Shown one piece after another: positions 1 through 12,624 of a stretch of DNA of 64,000 bases (positions within the stretch are counted from its first letter, which is position 1; each line of letters begins with the position of its first letter). The notes under the pieces were generated by a model. That model did not search any database. It saw nothing but the letters and a program-made list of their open reading frames with translations, and was not told where the DNA came from. A program made the position numbers and the translations under genes. Origin of the DNA: Ornithodoros turicata (lineage: Eukaryota; Arthropoda; Arachnida; Ixodida; Argasidae); NCBI RefSeq assembly GCF_037126465.1, contig NC_088203.1, positions 102,362,668 to 102,426,667 on the forward strand, given 5' to 3'.

Positions 1-487
1 TGCACAAACGCTAGAAACCTCTCCACACATTCAAAGGGCCCCATAAAGTGAATGAGTGCTCTTGATGTCACTCAGTGACGTAAAGACTACACACGTAGCG
101 CTGCTCTACGCCCGTAGCAGATGAATTTTCAGTGGCAAGTGAGGATTCACGGCGGCTCGCTAGGCTGATTTGCTCTTTTGGTCACACAAGAAGATTGTGC
201 AGTGGCTCCAAGGGCACACCTCATTACTCCTGGCGAATTTTTTTCAGTGTGTTTTCGTGAACTAAACTGCACGGTGATAAGCACACATTCAGCAAAATAT
301 TTTGCATGGTGGCTCTTGATAGACACCGCAAAGCACAGTTTCGAGCAATGCTGATAACGAAATTGCTTGGTAATTTCTCGACAGCTTTCTTCGATAGACT
401 ATGCACATATTGCATTCTTCTGGTCAAAGCATGGCAATCAAGCACGTTGTTGTGGAGCCTTCCTAGCATAAGGGACCTACCAGGGGC

Positions 488-638
488 CCTATTCTCGCCA
501 AAGTAATCGACCTAGATTACTTTGTGTCTTTGCCTGTCATTGGTCGCTACGTGAAGAAGGCGTGACCACGAAGGTGTGATGACCAATGACAGGTGAGATA
601 CAAAGTAATCGAGGTCGATTACTTTGACGAGAATAGGG
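488..638. mobile_element. Palindromic MITE, about 150 bp
   Basis: The two ends are inverted copies over about 60 bases: the left arm starts CCCTATTCTCG and includes CAAAGTAATCGACCT; the right arm is its near-exact reverse complement ending CGAGAATAGGG. The arms meet around a short spacer (about 549-580). No coding capacity. Confidence 0.8.
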
Positions 639-1487
639 TGGCGTTTTTTTCATCCAGCCTTGATCCAGCTGGACAGTGGGTTGCCCAACTGTATCTGGTG
701 TCTTCACACCCTCATGTCAAACCAGAACAGGCTAGTAATTCTTTTTGTAAATTGCAGTAAAATTGTAAAAATAATTAGAAAAAAAAGTAAAAAATAAATA
801 AATTGTAAACGCACCGTGGAGCAAAAATATTTTGCATGGCGACACTGGGTGGACATGCTTGACAGACGAGGCAGGATTTTGAGCGATGTTAAACGGCACC
901 TCGTTGCTCCTTTAAGCCACCCAAAGGTATCAATGAAGTAAAGAGCTAAATTTTAACAATATGCGAGACTTCATTATGGATAAACGTAGATAAATGTAGA
1001 TAAACATAGCTGCAAGCCTTGCCCACTGCTCTATGTAACACTCTTGCAACTCAAGTAATATGTAGCGAGTAACTGCCGGACGAACCGTTCAGCTCGAAGC
1101 AAGCGTGACCTAGTTACATTTTCAGGATATCCTGTGATCAGTCACAAGTCTGGTTCATCCACGCAAACAATGCAAGCAATGAAGCGGCAATATCAATATG
1201 CAGATAAGGGCAGGTATCGAATTCAGTCCTATCACACAAGTGTGCCAGAACTTGTAGAGATAATGATGAAGCCTTGTCAGGCGTGTTATTCCGGTCACGT
1301 ACACTCCATTCAACAGCCCACAGATGCACACAGATACAAGCTTGCTGCTGCCAAACCGTGTAGATTTACACGTCACAGTTGTCCAACTTGGCATGTTTGC
1401 TGCTTTAACATGAGTGTTGCGATTTGGAATACCCTCTTTCCAACCTAAAATGAGTAAGGTGTACATAGGCCAGACAGGGCATAATAC

Positions 1488-1985
1488 CGGGTGTTTCAGT
1501 TAAATCCCCGGGCTGAATAATTCACAAACGGGTGCACCAACTGAAGAACTTTCTTTTTTAGAAGTATCTGTCTGATACCACCTACAAGCGGTGCACCGTG
1601 TGAATGAGTGGGAGGCATTCATTATTCAAATTCAAGTTTCGTGAAAAAACGTAACTTCTAAAGCAGAGCGCTGTCGGCATTAAAATGGGTACTACACCTT
1701 TAGGGACCTTCAGTGGACAGCTTTTAGAGAAAAATCTGCCACCGAAGTGGGTCATTTGCTACAGTAATTAATTGGTTTCGGTATACATATTTTTGTCGCG
1801 GCTGGTCGCGGTGAAGCGCAGAAGGACGTTCTTCCACTCCCTTGTCCACCAATGAATTACGTCCTTTTGAGCTTCGCCGCGACCAGCCGCGACAAAAATA
1901 TGTAAACTGAAGCCAATTAATTACTGCAACAAATGACCCGCTTCGGTGGCATATTTTTCTCTAAAAGGTGTCCACTGAAGGTCCC
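1488..1985. mobile_element. Foldback element with about 130-bp inverted arms
   Basis: Arms at about 1703-1832 and 1858-1985 are near-perfect inverted copies (both contain GTCGCGGCTGGTCGCGG on opposite strands) around a 25-base centre. To the left, 1493 onward begins GGGTGTTTCAGTTAA, like the end of the element at 56885, with no matching right end. The palindrome probably lies inside, or next to, a decayed element of that family. Confidence 0.75.
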
Positions 1986-2012
1986 AAAAGGGGTCTGTAT
2001 AAAGTCTGTACT

Positions 2013-2117
2013 TAATTAGTAAACATTTTTGTATGCTGCTTATATTAACATCCTATTGTCAAATGTTAACCACGTCCCTCTGCATTGCCCTCATAGCACT
2101 GAGGGTAAATAAATAGT
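2013..2117 (+). repeat. Dispersed repeat tail, second copy at 30117-30222
   Basis: The 105 bases ending CTGAGGGTAAATAAATA match the reverse complement of 30117-30222 at roughly 88 percent by eye. The shared end followed by an A/T-rich tail suggests the 3' end of a retroelement. Confidence 0.7.
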
Positions 2118-2689
2118 TTCTTCAACAATTTTATATTAGTCTATCACGAAAAATATCAGTGGCCAGTGATAATGCAGGAGGAGATTTAGCAGATAATGTC
2201 ATCACTCTTGGTAGCCCAAATATATGATTGGCAATGCTGCAGCTGATGCTTTTCAAGCAATCTTGCCCATAGACACAGCTGTTACGCAGAAATTTGGCTC
2301 GTCCTAGCCAAGACACAAGGTAACACCACTACTAAAGCAAACCTCTGCCAAATTGCATTTCTGCAATATATGCATGCATTAAATTAGGGGTATAAGAAGC
2401 TGAAGTTTATCTCTCGGCACCTGGCATAATAAAAAGTTATGGCCATTTGAACGAGCGTTTATGCGAATATCTCTGTGCGCTCATGTTAATCTATGCTGTG
2501 AACATTTCATTGTTATTTATTCATTCGTATCACATTAGATACATAACATTAGCGGGCCCGCCTAAGCCCGAGGACTTGTGAAAACAGAAAAGGAAGTTAA
2601 TCATTACTGCATTTAAAAGCAAAAGTGACATTGTCATTGTCGTATATATGTATTCTGTGCCTACTGTATAGGTACCTGATATTTTATTT

Positions 2690-3360
2690 CATTTCATTTC
2701 GTTTAATATACCTTAAAGGCCCCATGGGCCATTATATAAGGGGGGATATACAGTACAACAACACAAAGCAATTCAGTCATGGAATCTGCTCACAGGCAGC
2801 CTGAACCTGAGACATATCAGATATTGAAGCAATTTCAACAGGAAGACTATTCCTATTTCAGAAATTCCTAATTGTAATGTGGAAGACTTATGACCATTAG
2901 TGTGGCTGTGTGTGCGTTGCAGTTTATGTGGGTGGTCAAGATAGTGAGACAGAAAATGAGCCGGAACAACATGCGAATGAGAGTAGTACAGCCTAAACAT
3001 CAAAACAAGCCTTGAGATTTCGCATCTTGCTAACAAAGGAATACCAGAAACCTAACTGTCTTATTCTGTATAAGCTCAAGTTTGTCTACAAGGTACCTTT
3101 CGTGTGGGTTCCGGATCATTGAGGCATACTCATAACTAGTGCGTACTAACATATTATAGGCTAATAATTTTATTTCTGCTGGTGACACGTATAAACTGTG
3201 TTTCAAAAACCTAATGTGCGCGAAGCTCTACAACAAACTTGTTCAATGTGGTATTTCCAGGAGAGGTCACCTGATATGAATACACTCAAATACTCAAAAT
3301 GCCGAACTTTCTCGATCGCACCACCTCGGAAGGAATAATTAAAACCGAAACACATTTTCG
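2690..3360 (-). mobile_element. Degenerate CR1/Jockey-like LINE, C-terminal part of reverse transcriptase ORF
   Basis: Read on the minus strand, broken frames contain the typical LINE C-terminal pattern: a YLSVFISGDLSWKYHIEQV-like block, CRASRTLGF, then SYEYASMIRNPHERYLVDKL and ELIQNKTVRFL. Several stops and shifts show it is dead. The presumed 3' end lies near 2690 with an (ATTTC)n run. Confidence 0.75.
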
Positions 3361-3769
3361 ATATTAAATTCTAACGAATAAAGCGCATTGGGGGAATGTG
3401 TAGATTTGCACGAATTATGTTCTTCGGACACTTCTGCCCCACTTTTGACATTCATAATCTGCAAACAAGGTTTCCACAGCAACCTGATGAAATTCACACA
3501 AAATGCTCACTGCTCAAATATCGCTCTCAATTCTGAGATGTCCATCCACATTAGGATGTAGACACTTAGCACGGCAGCAAACCCCGTTTCATTCATCAAA
3601 ATATTTTTGCTGAGTGGTGTCTGTCGCTGCACAATTAATAGAGACACGATCGAAAACCAGGCAAAAGGGTATCTTATCAGCAAATTGTGTGAAGCTGTCC
3701 TTTGTAACATCAAAAATAAGTATCCCAGGTAAACCAAACTGAGATCTTTTAATTTACGTCTTTAATAGA

Positions 3770-4012
3770 TGTGGAGAGATGGAGAGGGGACAGCAGGAAG
3801 CAGCGGAGGGACAAGGGGGGGGGGGGGGGTTAGTATGCGTCCTGGGCCGACTTCAGGGGGAACTGTGCCGACATTCTACTTAAAGTCCGCTGGAAAACCC
3901 GGGGACAACCTCAGACAGCATATGCTACGCCAGGATTCGAACTCACATCACCTCTCAGTCTTGGTGTGGAAGGTGATCATCCTAACCACTATGCCACATG
4001 AGCTGGTCGACA
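3770..4012 (-). mobile_element. tRNA-headed SINE
   Basis: On the minus strand the head (from about 4010) has an A-box-like TGGCATAGTGGTTAGGATGA and a B-box GAGTTCGAATCC, spaced as in a tRNA. A body shared with 22045-22240 follows (both include CCCCCTGAAGTCGGCCCAGG). A G/C homopolymer (about 3809-3826) interrupts the body. Two related copies in one window support a real family. Confidence 0.8.
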
Positions 4013-5389
4013 TAAGTTGACGCAAAATGTCCTTTAAAGGACATTATATACGACAAAGGACATTTATTTTTTGTTTTCTGCTGACCTGTTTGTGTATATA
4101 TGTATATATATATATTTATGAGCGATATGCATATGGGAGCCACATATATGACTATGTATACAGTATATTTCTAGTGTAATAATTTAACTATTCCTATTGT
4201 ATATACTGCACGTTAATATGTATTACACCGTACTTTTTTTTTTACGTTTGACCTACCTAACATATACATTTACCATATACTGTACAGCTGCTAACAAAAT
4301 AAGATAATAACTTGAGGTCCCAGAACTAGCATTAACTACGGGACATCTTTCTGTACAAACTACCCCAAACTTTGTACCCCTGAACGAGTAAATAAATAAA
4401 TAAATAAAAAGGAGCAATAAAATTACACTTCGCAATTCTCGAAACCTTGCTTCGTTCATCCAGCAATATATCGGGAGTCACCACGCAAAATATTTTTGCT
4501 CAACACTTGTCACTGCACAGTTTAATTTACAAACACACCCTCAAAAACCTGCCACGAGCAGTGCTCTGCAACTTTGGAGGCCCGGCCCAATCCCCTGGCA
4601 TGATGCAATCGGATCAGTATGATGTAGCATCAGCATTGTGAGCAACCGCGAGGTTTCATTTTCCGCCGAAAATTCATCCGGTGCCGACACAGCACGGCTA
4701 TACTTAGGACGTACTCTACACGTCAACGAGCAACGTCAACATCCCACATTTACTGGTTCCGTGAAAGGCTCCGAGCAGTTGCCGCAGTCCAAAACGAAAA
4801 ATTTATGGAGGGTGCTTTCGCTCACAACCCACAGTTTGGAATTTGTGTCAAGTGGCGTCTGCCGTGGGAATGGTTCCAGAGATAAGGACTTGGCGAATCC
4901 CCTCCCCTACTTCACTATCTTTTCCTTGGTACTTACAGATCTCAAATTCATAGAATATTCAAGTCCCTACCCTACCAATGAATTTCCCGCTGACATTTTT
5001 GGAATTTGATCTTCCACAAATTCCATGCAATGTTTTGAACATCACTTCCCATTAGGTTTGCCACCCAGCCAGTTATTTGTTGCTTGTGCTGGATGTCGGT
5101 TGAAAGGCTATACCAGCTGTGGTTTGCCGGTATGTTACCGCAGAAAGTGTTTCGTGGAGAAGTTTCGGCAAGCCCTCGGGGGTCCCTCAAAGAAATATGG
5201 AACGAGTGCAACTCTGCCGCGGTTGCGGCACTACTTTCACTTCTTTCTAAGTCTTATTTTCTACGTGCAGTGTAACACAAACAGTCCAAACAGAACAAAA
5301 ACGTATTTTTTGTATAATGAGCGATTTCTCTGCTCATAACGCTTCTCTCTTTCGACTTCTGCTATTGCCTCTCACCCAATCCCAATGCA
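4013..5389. other. No gene recognised; AT-rich spacer
   Basis: Contains TA-rich low complexity (about 4087-4110), an (AAAT)n run near 4390, and short open frames with no family resemblance. A Cys-rich stretch at 5079-5170 (CAGCRLKGYTSCGLPVCYRR) faintly recalls the Cys-rich C-terminus of piggyBac-type transposases but is too short to call. Confidence 0.5.
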
Positions 5390-6385
5390 GGGGTCCAAGT
5401 CCGGCAAATATGAGGGATGGGGATAGACGATCATGCCGTTACGTGCAAGGAACTCCAACGTTTTCAATGGAGAGTGTGAGGGAGCATTGTCATGGTGGAG
5501 CACCCAATTTCATTCACGCCACAGTTCTGGACGTTTTCGTCTCACGTCCCCCCTTAGGCGACTCAAAAATTTCGCAGTACAGTTCACAGTGTGGCCAGCA
5601 GGGATGAATTCTTGGTGCACAATAACGCCAATGCCGGAGAAAACGACACAGCATGCTTTTAGTTGCACTTCTGACCTGCCTCGCCTTTTTCGGTCTTGGA
5701 GATCGTGTACTTCTCCACTCCGATGACTGCCGTTTGGTCTCGGGGTCGTACTCGTAGACCCAACTCTCGTCACCAGTAATGATCCTTGACATGAAGCTTG
5801 GGTCATCCCGTGCGTCCTGGAGGAGGTCTTGGCAGACTTCGACACGGCACTTTGAACTTGGCAGCCAAGCAACACATGTTCAGGCTGCACGTGAGGATCG
5901 CCTGAGCGGTTCCAAACGACACATCGGCCATGTCAGCTACATCTCTTAGCGTGATCCAGCGATCCTCATCCACAGACCATTGATTTTCTCCACAGTTTCC
6001 GCCGTGCTGCTTGCGGATGGCCTTCCTGACAGTTCATCGTTGTCCCAGCACTTCTAAAATGTGTGTGCCACTCCAAACACACCGTCCAGCTCACCGATTC
6101 ATCGCCATAGGCCTGCCAAATCACCTCAAACGTCTCCGTTGGAGATTTCTCAAGTTTGACACAAAACTTGACGTTTGCTCTCTGCTCATGTTTGATGTTC
6201 ATGATTAAATCGTATACGAGGTCCTGCCTGTGACCAGAAAATTGCTAATAACTCTGGTCCCAGAGTAGAATGGATGACATCATGCGGCACGCTGATTGGT
6301 CAGGGCCACACCTCCCAGATGGGGCCACTGCACCTTCTGTCGGTCAGCAATAAAATCGGTCCGGGAACTTTTTGATCAACCCTCG
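5390..6385 (-). mobile_element. Mariner-family transposon relic with intact 5' TIR and truncated 3' end
   Basis: Broken minus-strand frames cover most of a mariner transposase: N-terminal EQRANVKFCVKLEKS and AYGDESVSWT (6202-6060), LRDVADMADVSFGTAQAIL (about 5950-5890), the catalytic block RIITGDESWVYEYDPETK (about 5790), then HHDNAPSHSP (about 5475) and PSYLPDLDPC (about 5390), where homology stops. The frame changes several times. The 5' end reads CGAGGGTTGATCAAAAAGTT (6385 downward), a mariner-like TIR flanked by TA. No matching right TIR is seen. Clearly inactive. Confidence 0.85.
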
Positions 6386-6450
6386 TATACATCAATCAAA
6401 GCATCAGTCGTAACCTAATGCTTTCCGTTGTGTTTTACTCACAACCTATT

Positions 6451-6833
6451 GGATTATAGCGACCATGTCATAGGCACCCCTTCCCAGCACCGCATTAGGA
6501 GGCTAGAGGTGGCGCTACTCATCGGCTCAGTTATTACTTCCTCAATTTCTACAATACTTTGTACTTCAGCTTACCTTAGTATAGTTGTACAAGAGGTGGA
6601 TGCCCCATGAGAGTCGCTTCTTTCTAAAGTAGATTATCATCATCATTCTACACATTTCCATAGGATCTGTTGCTGTCGTCTGCTACGGTAGTCGTACGCC
6701 CACTTCTGCGCGTTCAAAATTCAAATTTCCATTGTCCAATCATGATGTAGATCTCGCTGGACGATCTGTAGCGCTCCTAGCGGATCGTGCTCCTCATATC
6801 GGTTGGAGATTATGACATGGTCGTTATAATCTA
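6451..6833. mobile_element. MITE with about 70-bp imperfect terminal inverted repeats
   Basis: The left end has GATTATAGCGACCATGTCAT. The right end ends in its near-complement ATGACATGGTCGTTATAATC. Further patchy inverted matches extend inward (GCGCTAC/GTAGCGC). No coding capacity. Confidence 0.6.
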
Positions 6834-6896
6834 GTAATTCGTGGTTTTACTATGCGACACTTTTTATGAAGACTGACGAGGTGTTTTTTTACGTTA

Positions 6897-6988
6897 ATTA
6901 CTAGTTTAGGCTGCCAAGGGGGACGTCGGACAAAGTAGGAGACACGACAACAGAAACAGCTTTACAGAAGCAGCCTAAACTAGTAATG
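6897..6988. repeat. Short inverted repeat (18-bp arms)
   Basis: ATTACTAGTTTAGGCTGC at 6897 is repeated as its exact reverse complement ending at 6988. A 55-base centre lies between. Possibly a tiny MITE. Confidence 0.6.
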
Positions 6989-8102
6989 TCACACCAACTA
7001 CCCGAACTTAGCACTTTTTATGTTCTCCTCAAATGAAAGACGTAGTTTTTTATGTGCAGTTCTCACATGCAACGCCATTACATTTATTTAATACCGGATG
7101 AAATCAAGCTTCGACTTACAAAACTGAATCATCGAAGCATCAAAATCTGACAAGCAACAGGAAATGAATTAACGGGAGCTTTTCACACAGAAGACTAGTG
7201 CTGTGAATAATTCCAGAACAATTCCACTTCGAAGAAAAAGCTAGCTGTTGAAACACCAGATGGTTCATTTGCCAACTGAGCGCTTCGTGTTACACTAAAG
7301 GAGACCTGTGCGTAGACCTTTCATAGAGGGCCCAAAAGTTTTCAGTATTTTGCTACGTCACCTGCGGTTAGCCCCCGTTTATTTTCGGGATGCAATAAGT
7401 AAAACCACACGCTCGTTGAATCACCTGACTTCTACCGGAAGTAACTATTTCATTTGTGTCTGTTCGTAGTAGAAGTTATACCGACAACCAGCCTTTGTTT
7501 CTTCATTCCTCTGTTGTTCGCGAGCACAACGCCACACATGCTGTTCAGCGTCGACTACACTGCTCAAAAGTGCAAAGCAATGCACGAAGCTTTAACACAA
7601 ACTTTTAACGTCAATAATCGAAGCCGCCTGATTTCCCCGCACAAGGACAGAAACATACATAAGCTATTGAGGTGCTTCAGAGGCACCTATGGACAAAGAA
7701 CTGCGGATCGTTCAAACCTGCACCAACAATAACTTTGCATTATTCCACTCGAAACCCGAGACACTGGAATTGTTTTTTTAAAAAATCCAGGGTTACTCCA
7801 GGGTTGCCGGATGAAGAAAAAGAAAAATCCTGAATCCCTATATCAGCCAGAATCAGAAAGCACTATGCCACATAAAAAAAAGTGATGAAAATGCACTCCA
7901 CTAGTATGCGCATTCGACTGCTAGTTCGAGGAGCAAATGAGACGTCGGTCCTTCTATTAGTTTTGCTCATTCTGAATGCGTTATTCTCGTTACTCTAAAT
8001 GAGCGCGGAAAGACATCTCACATACTTTGTTTCTGACGCGTCATGAGAGGAGGTGAGTTGACGACTAACCCAAGAAATTTCTGTACCCAACGTCTTTACG
8101 GT

Positions 8103-8144
8103 CGGAAGTCATTACGGTCATAAAGGTGACCGTAATGACTTCCG
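8103..8144. repeat. Perfect 18-bp hairpin with 6-base loop
   Basis: CGGAAGTCATTACGGTCA is followed after TAAAGG by its exact complement. The sequence lies in a non-coding spacer. Origin unknown. Confidence 0.7.
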
Positions 8145-8576
8145 TGACCACTGTGAACGTCCAATCAGTGTCAGCACTTTCTGCTTTCGTTTTTTCTGTT
8201 TTTGTTTTCTCTTTCTTTCTTTCTTTAAATCAACCAACAGGCTACACAGCAATAGCGTCCGAGCAACCCTGGGCGGCTATTCCGGGCATTGCCACCGTTG
8301 CGCACGGTCGCAATTTAAAAAATCGAATTTGGCTATTTATTATTTTTTATATATTTATTATATATTTATGCACCTGTCAAATAAATCACTTTGCATGGTT
8401 AATTTTCATAGGCGGGTTAAAAGCACGGTTTAAAAAATGGGCACAGACTTGAGAGCATTTTGTGCTTCCTTAAGGGACCCCTTCCCAGGGTCTCCTTGTG
8501 GTCAAGGGGTTAATAAAGCATTAATTTCCTATTAAATTGCCCTAACTAACTGGGCGATAGTTGCAGTACATAAACA

Positions 8577-8819
8577 GTCCCAAGGCTTGAAGACTCGGAC
8601 ATGCAATTTGGTCTGCGCAAAGCAACTTTGGCGGAAGTTATCAGTTACATTAACAGTAAACAAACAGCCATATCAAATATGAACCAGAAAAAGCTTGAAC
8701 GGGGTGTTAAGGAAGTACGAAAATTAGAAAACAACAAAGCAAAAACATTGGAATGCAATGGCACAGCAAAGCTGTTCACAGCCCAAAGAGCCGGAGCCGC
8801 TAGACGTTGTCGTGACTGA
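8577..8819 (+). CDS. Unrecognised small ORF, basic, helix-prone
   Basis: An open frame of about 80 codons follows a possible acceptor (AAACAG at 8577). It contains RKATLAEVISYINSK and a Lys/Glu-rich stretch (KLERGVKEVRKLENNKAKT). The composition looks more protein-like than neighbouring random ORFs, but I know no family for it and see no clear downstream donor. It may be an exon, a transposon remnant or chance. Confidence 0.2.
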   Translation, partial: VPRLEDSDMQFGLRKATLAEVISYINSKQTAISNMNQKKLERGVKEVRKLENNKAKTLECNGTAKLFTAQRAGAARRCRD

Positions 8820-9829
8820 GCAATATGGCGTCACCGCCCATTGTGATCTCTGAACTAATTACACAAAGGTCAAGAACTACAGAGTGCATATTATGACGGA
8901 AAGTTCAACTTCAAGTTCATTCATTAAACCACCATTCAATTGAAGTTCATTTTTTGAAATAGTCACATTTTTTTACACAGTAACTTAACTTGTAATGAGC
9001 TCCCTTTGGAGAGTAATACTTCATCTCTGTTTTTTGGTTCCTCTCTTTCCTTCAACATGTAATTAAAGAGTCACTGTGCACTAATTTATATCATTACAGT
9101 TAACGATTATGTTGTTATACGATGTTATACGACTGCATATAAGTCCGTATTTTCTTGTACGATCATTTGTAATTAAATTGGAATTTTGAACAACACTGTA
9201 GTACTATGTCACCCGCACAGCATGTGCGTTAAATGAAACAGAACTGAATGGGACCCCTTAGTGTCCGATCTTGCCAGAAACTCTCTTTCCTTTCAGCAGA
9301 AGACAACCATCATCAAGCAAGCAAGACGTCAGGCACAGACTACAGCTGGGCGCACTTCCCAAAGCACATGCCAAACCCCGAGCAAGCAAAAACAGGTCTG
9401 TTCGGGGTACATCTTGGCTAGTTAACGCTAAGAGAAATAGACTGTTTACATACCCAAGAACGGACGTGGACGCCGCCGGTATTTTTTGTTTTTTCCCTGT
9501 GAAATTTACAATTGCACGGATATACGGATATATACATACAAACTAAACGTGTTGCAGCAACTTAGATCGCCCAGAAACCTCCACCCTCCCGGTACAAAAG
9601 CGAAACAATGCTCGCCCGAAGAACCTGTGTTTTCCTTCAAACTGCCAGTTCCCCAAACTAAAACAAAAACTGTACAGCAATACTATTAGATGATACGGTA
9701 CCCAATATACAAAATTAATTATCATTATACCCCTGGTGACAAAACTCCCCAATCACCATCCTTAAAATAAAGCTGTTGTTGTTGTTTAAGTGGTACGCTC
9801 TTCAATTGTACATGAAATTACGTACTCAC

Positions 9830-9919
9830 TTGGCATTGTGCTCCCCAGCGCAGTCTTTGCCAGACGTTTCCTTCTCGAACCTAGTCTCGTCGACCTCATG
9901 TTCTGGTGTGCCTGGAGAT
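9830..9919 (-). CDS. Candidate exon of an unidentified minus-strand gene
   Basis: A 90-base segment has a TTTCAG acceptor (9921-9920) and a GTGAGT donor (9829). An ATG at 9899 opens MRSTRLGSRRKRLAKTALGS, a basic stretch, and ends in phase 1. Possible upstream exons on the same strand end at donors 11509/11508 (AAG|GTAGGT, with an AT-rich TTTAAATAC about 120 bases before it) and 12091/12090 (GGG|GTAAGT). I recognise no protein family and found no continuation to the left. It could be the 5' end of a gene that mostly lies outside the window. Confidence 0.35.
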
Positions 9920-11508
9920 CTGAAAGGGCAACGCTTGTAAGCGTACAGGCAGGCAACTGAACATACTTCAACTGGAGCCAAATCATTATGAAGGTGCTAA
10001 TGCAACACAACGCTACACAATCTATCATTTATGTCATTCGCTCGTGAAACAGCAACATGGTAATTAGTTCACTGAAATATGATAGAAGAAAACTGGAATA
10101 TGCAAACAACACTGGATTCCAACTACAGACATTAGGACTACGTGGCACTGCAGGCATTTTGAACATTCTGGGATTATTTCGGACACAGACCTTTCCTCCT
10201 AAGAGGAAGGATGCAGCAGTGATACTTTCTCTCAACACCATCTGCAGTTTTCTGCCACGTTTATCTTTTCTTAGAAGCGTTTCTTCACAAAATGCAATTT
10301 CTTGTTTGGAGCTTGAAAGTGTTGCCTGTAGGCGACCTAGTGTAGTATTTGCACGAACAATATTTGGAAAATGCCATCGGTAAAAAAAAATAATAATAAT
10401 AAAAAATAAAAAGAAGAAGAAAGAACCTGCAAAACAATAGCATGCCACAACACAACACAACACAAACCCGATATATGACGTAGCCCCCTTAAAATGAACG
10501 AGAGCATAATCTAATTCTTCGGTATTGATCAACTTTCCAGATACACACACACGTCCTTCCACGTTCTCAGTAATGCTTGTTTCCTGCACCTTACAGCTGA
10601 CACAGGATATCAAGGCTGTGCTGTAACTAAATATGCCTTTTATTGACTCTCCTTTGCTGCCCTCCTCTCTGCTCATAAACAATAATGTGCATTCCTGTCA
10701 TTCCACAGCGCAAGTACGTACTAAAGTACAAATACATACGAACCACCAGACACTGTGAACTGACCATCCTGCCATTTGTCGGGCTTAGTAACCCCATATA
10801 AACAAATATTTTGTGGAAGCAAAACGAAAGCAAAGTACGTATGTGTTGTCCGCTATCACACAATATCTGCTGGTGAATATAATGTAATCCAGTTAAGAAA
10901 TGTAAACGTCCAAAAAAGAAAGTGGGTTGGGAAATACGCTTGTGAGCCAAATAATCAAAGAAGCTTGCATCACCTCAGGCAACCATCACATCCCCACTGC
11001 TTACAGGTCAGTTACACAGTGAAGCATTCCCTATCCTACTGCAATGCAACGCAGGTATGCATTCCAGTGGGTGACTTCTCTCAAGGCATAGGCCCAATAT
11101 TTACAAAGAATAGCCAAATAGCACCACGCGCGTATCAGTACCCCACCCTCGACAAGGGAAACTACAAACCAGGCTACAGTCCTGCTAGGATGTACGCAGA
11201 CACAAGCCGCGAGATAAGCGATGCGCCTTCACAACGCGGACTTCCCTTCCTGCCCAAAGCGATCCACGCAGCCAACCGAATCTTACCCTGCAAAGGCACA
11301 CCGCACGCGCACTGCTAAACATCGAATCGCACACTTCCAATATCAGTAAAACGAGAGACCGCAGTTTTCACGACGGGAGTACCTCGGCACGCCATTAAAA
11401 CGGCAGACGACAGCCACGAAATCCAATAGAGGCAAACCGCGACCGGTATGGACGCCACTTCGCACAATTCTCTCTTCACCAAATCGACCGCTGGTCAAAA
11501 CCACCTAC

Positions 11509-11605
11509 CTTTCCAAACAAGCCTCTACAACGTCGTATATTGTCGTCGAAGTACAACACCGACCCCGCAATCAGAGCGCAGACGTCTGGGCTCCGTGTGA
11601 AACCG
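11509..11605 (-). other. Possible untranslated first exon with TATA-like promoter (minus strand)
   Basis: The minus strand has a TTTAAATAC box near 11640-11625 and a strong donor at 11508 (AAAG|GTAGGT). The segment between could be a 5' exon. It could splice to 9830-9919, but this is unproven. A 34-codon open frame in it does not fit the phase of that exon. Confidence 0.25.
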
Positions 11606-12624
11606 AACATTACGAACAAGTGCGAGGCTGTATTTAAAAATGGCTCGGCTTCCCGAACCGCTCAGAGAGATCCTTCGCCATTGACTAATCGGGCGTTGTT
11701 CTGCATCCTGGCTGATTCGAACCGTACTTGTTCCCTCCTGGCGCCTCTGTGGATATTCACGTTAACGCCATTCTCGCACTAAGCTACTTCAGCGAGCAAG
11801 TTGGGTAGCGGCCGGAAAGTTGACTTCGTCGAGCGATGGGTTTCGGACGTAACGACGGTACGGGCTACGCCTGCTGATGTTCGAGCTGCGGTAGAGTTTC
11901 GATCAAAGACGACTCTGAGGTGTTGATACGTAGATCGACGTTCAAATGCCCAGCTGTTCAAGAGCAAAAACGATTATGTGATGGGGGGGCGAAATCGCTG
12001 CCGCCATTTTCGCGCCTGGAGGACGACTAGTGTTTGAAACACAAAAATAGGAAAAAAGAGACGTCCATGCAATCTCCGGTTCCCACTTACCCCGTTGGCG
12101 ACTCTGGATCGTACATAACGTTTTCGATGTCACAGACTTGAGCACCTGGTACTGTGGCGTCCTTGCTATGATCTTCAGGAACGAGGCAGAGGCAGCCTCG
12201 AGGAAATATTCACACAGCTTGGTGCGGGGTTATGGGGTCTCGAGTTTGAGTAGGCCTAAAGTGAAGCAGAAATGTCAGTGCTGCCTATGTAAGGCCGATG
12301 GTGAACGTGTGAGGTTATCTCCGTTCATTTTCTTGCCTTAATAACGTATATTCTTCGTAAACAGGCAATAACTTACCCACAGGCCCATGTTTAACCACGT
12401 CCAACACAATCACACAAGTGGATCGCCATGGCGCTCTAGAGACTGCTGTCGCCATCTCCACGTAGAAAGGGGAACTAATTAAGAAATATTTTAGAAAGCA
12501 CGAGTGTTCGTGAGGTCTCGCTTATAAATCACAGTATACAACAAAAGGTTACGAGTGCGAAGCATAATAAGAATAACTTAGTAAACAATAGATACCGATG
12601 GGGAAACTCTGGCGGGAATCAGTC

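Noticed and set aside
5079..5170. Cys-rich piece recalling piggyBac C-terminus
   Set aside because: About 30 residues only, spacing does not fit the known pattern well, and no transposase core lies upstream.
10029..10682. 217-codon minus-strand ORF
   Set aside because: Contains a long hydrophobic/poly-F stretch from a T-rich tract and no family motif; likely fortuitous.
10776..11318. 180-codon plus-strand ORF
   Set aside because: No domain, low-complexity-free but unfamiliar sequence, no splice context, and it lies over a region with minus-strand splice signals. Probably chance.
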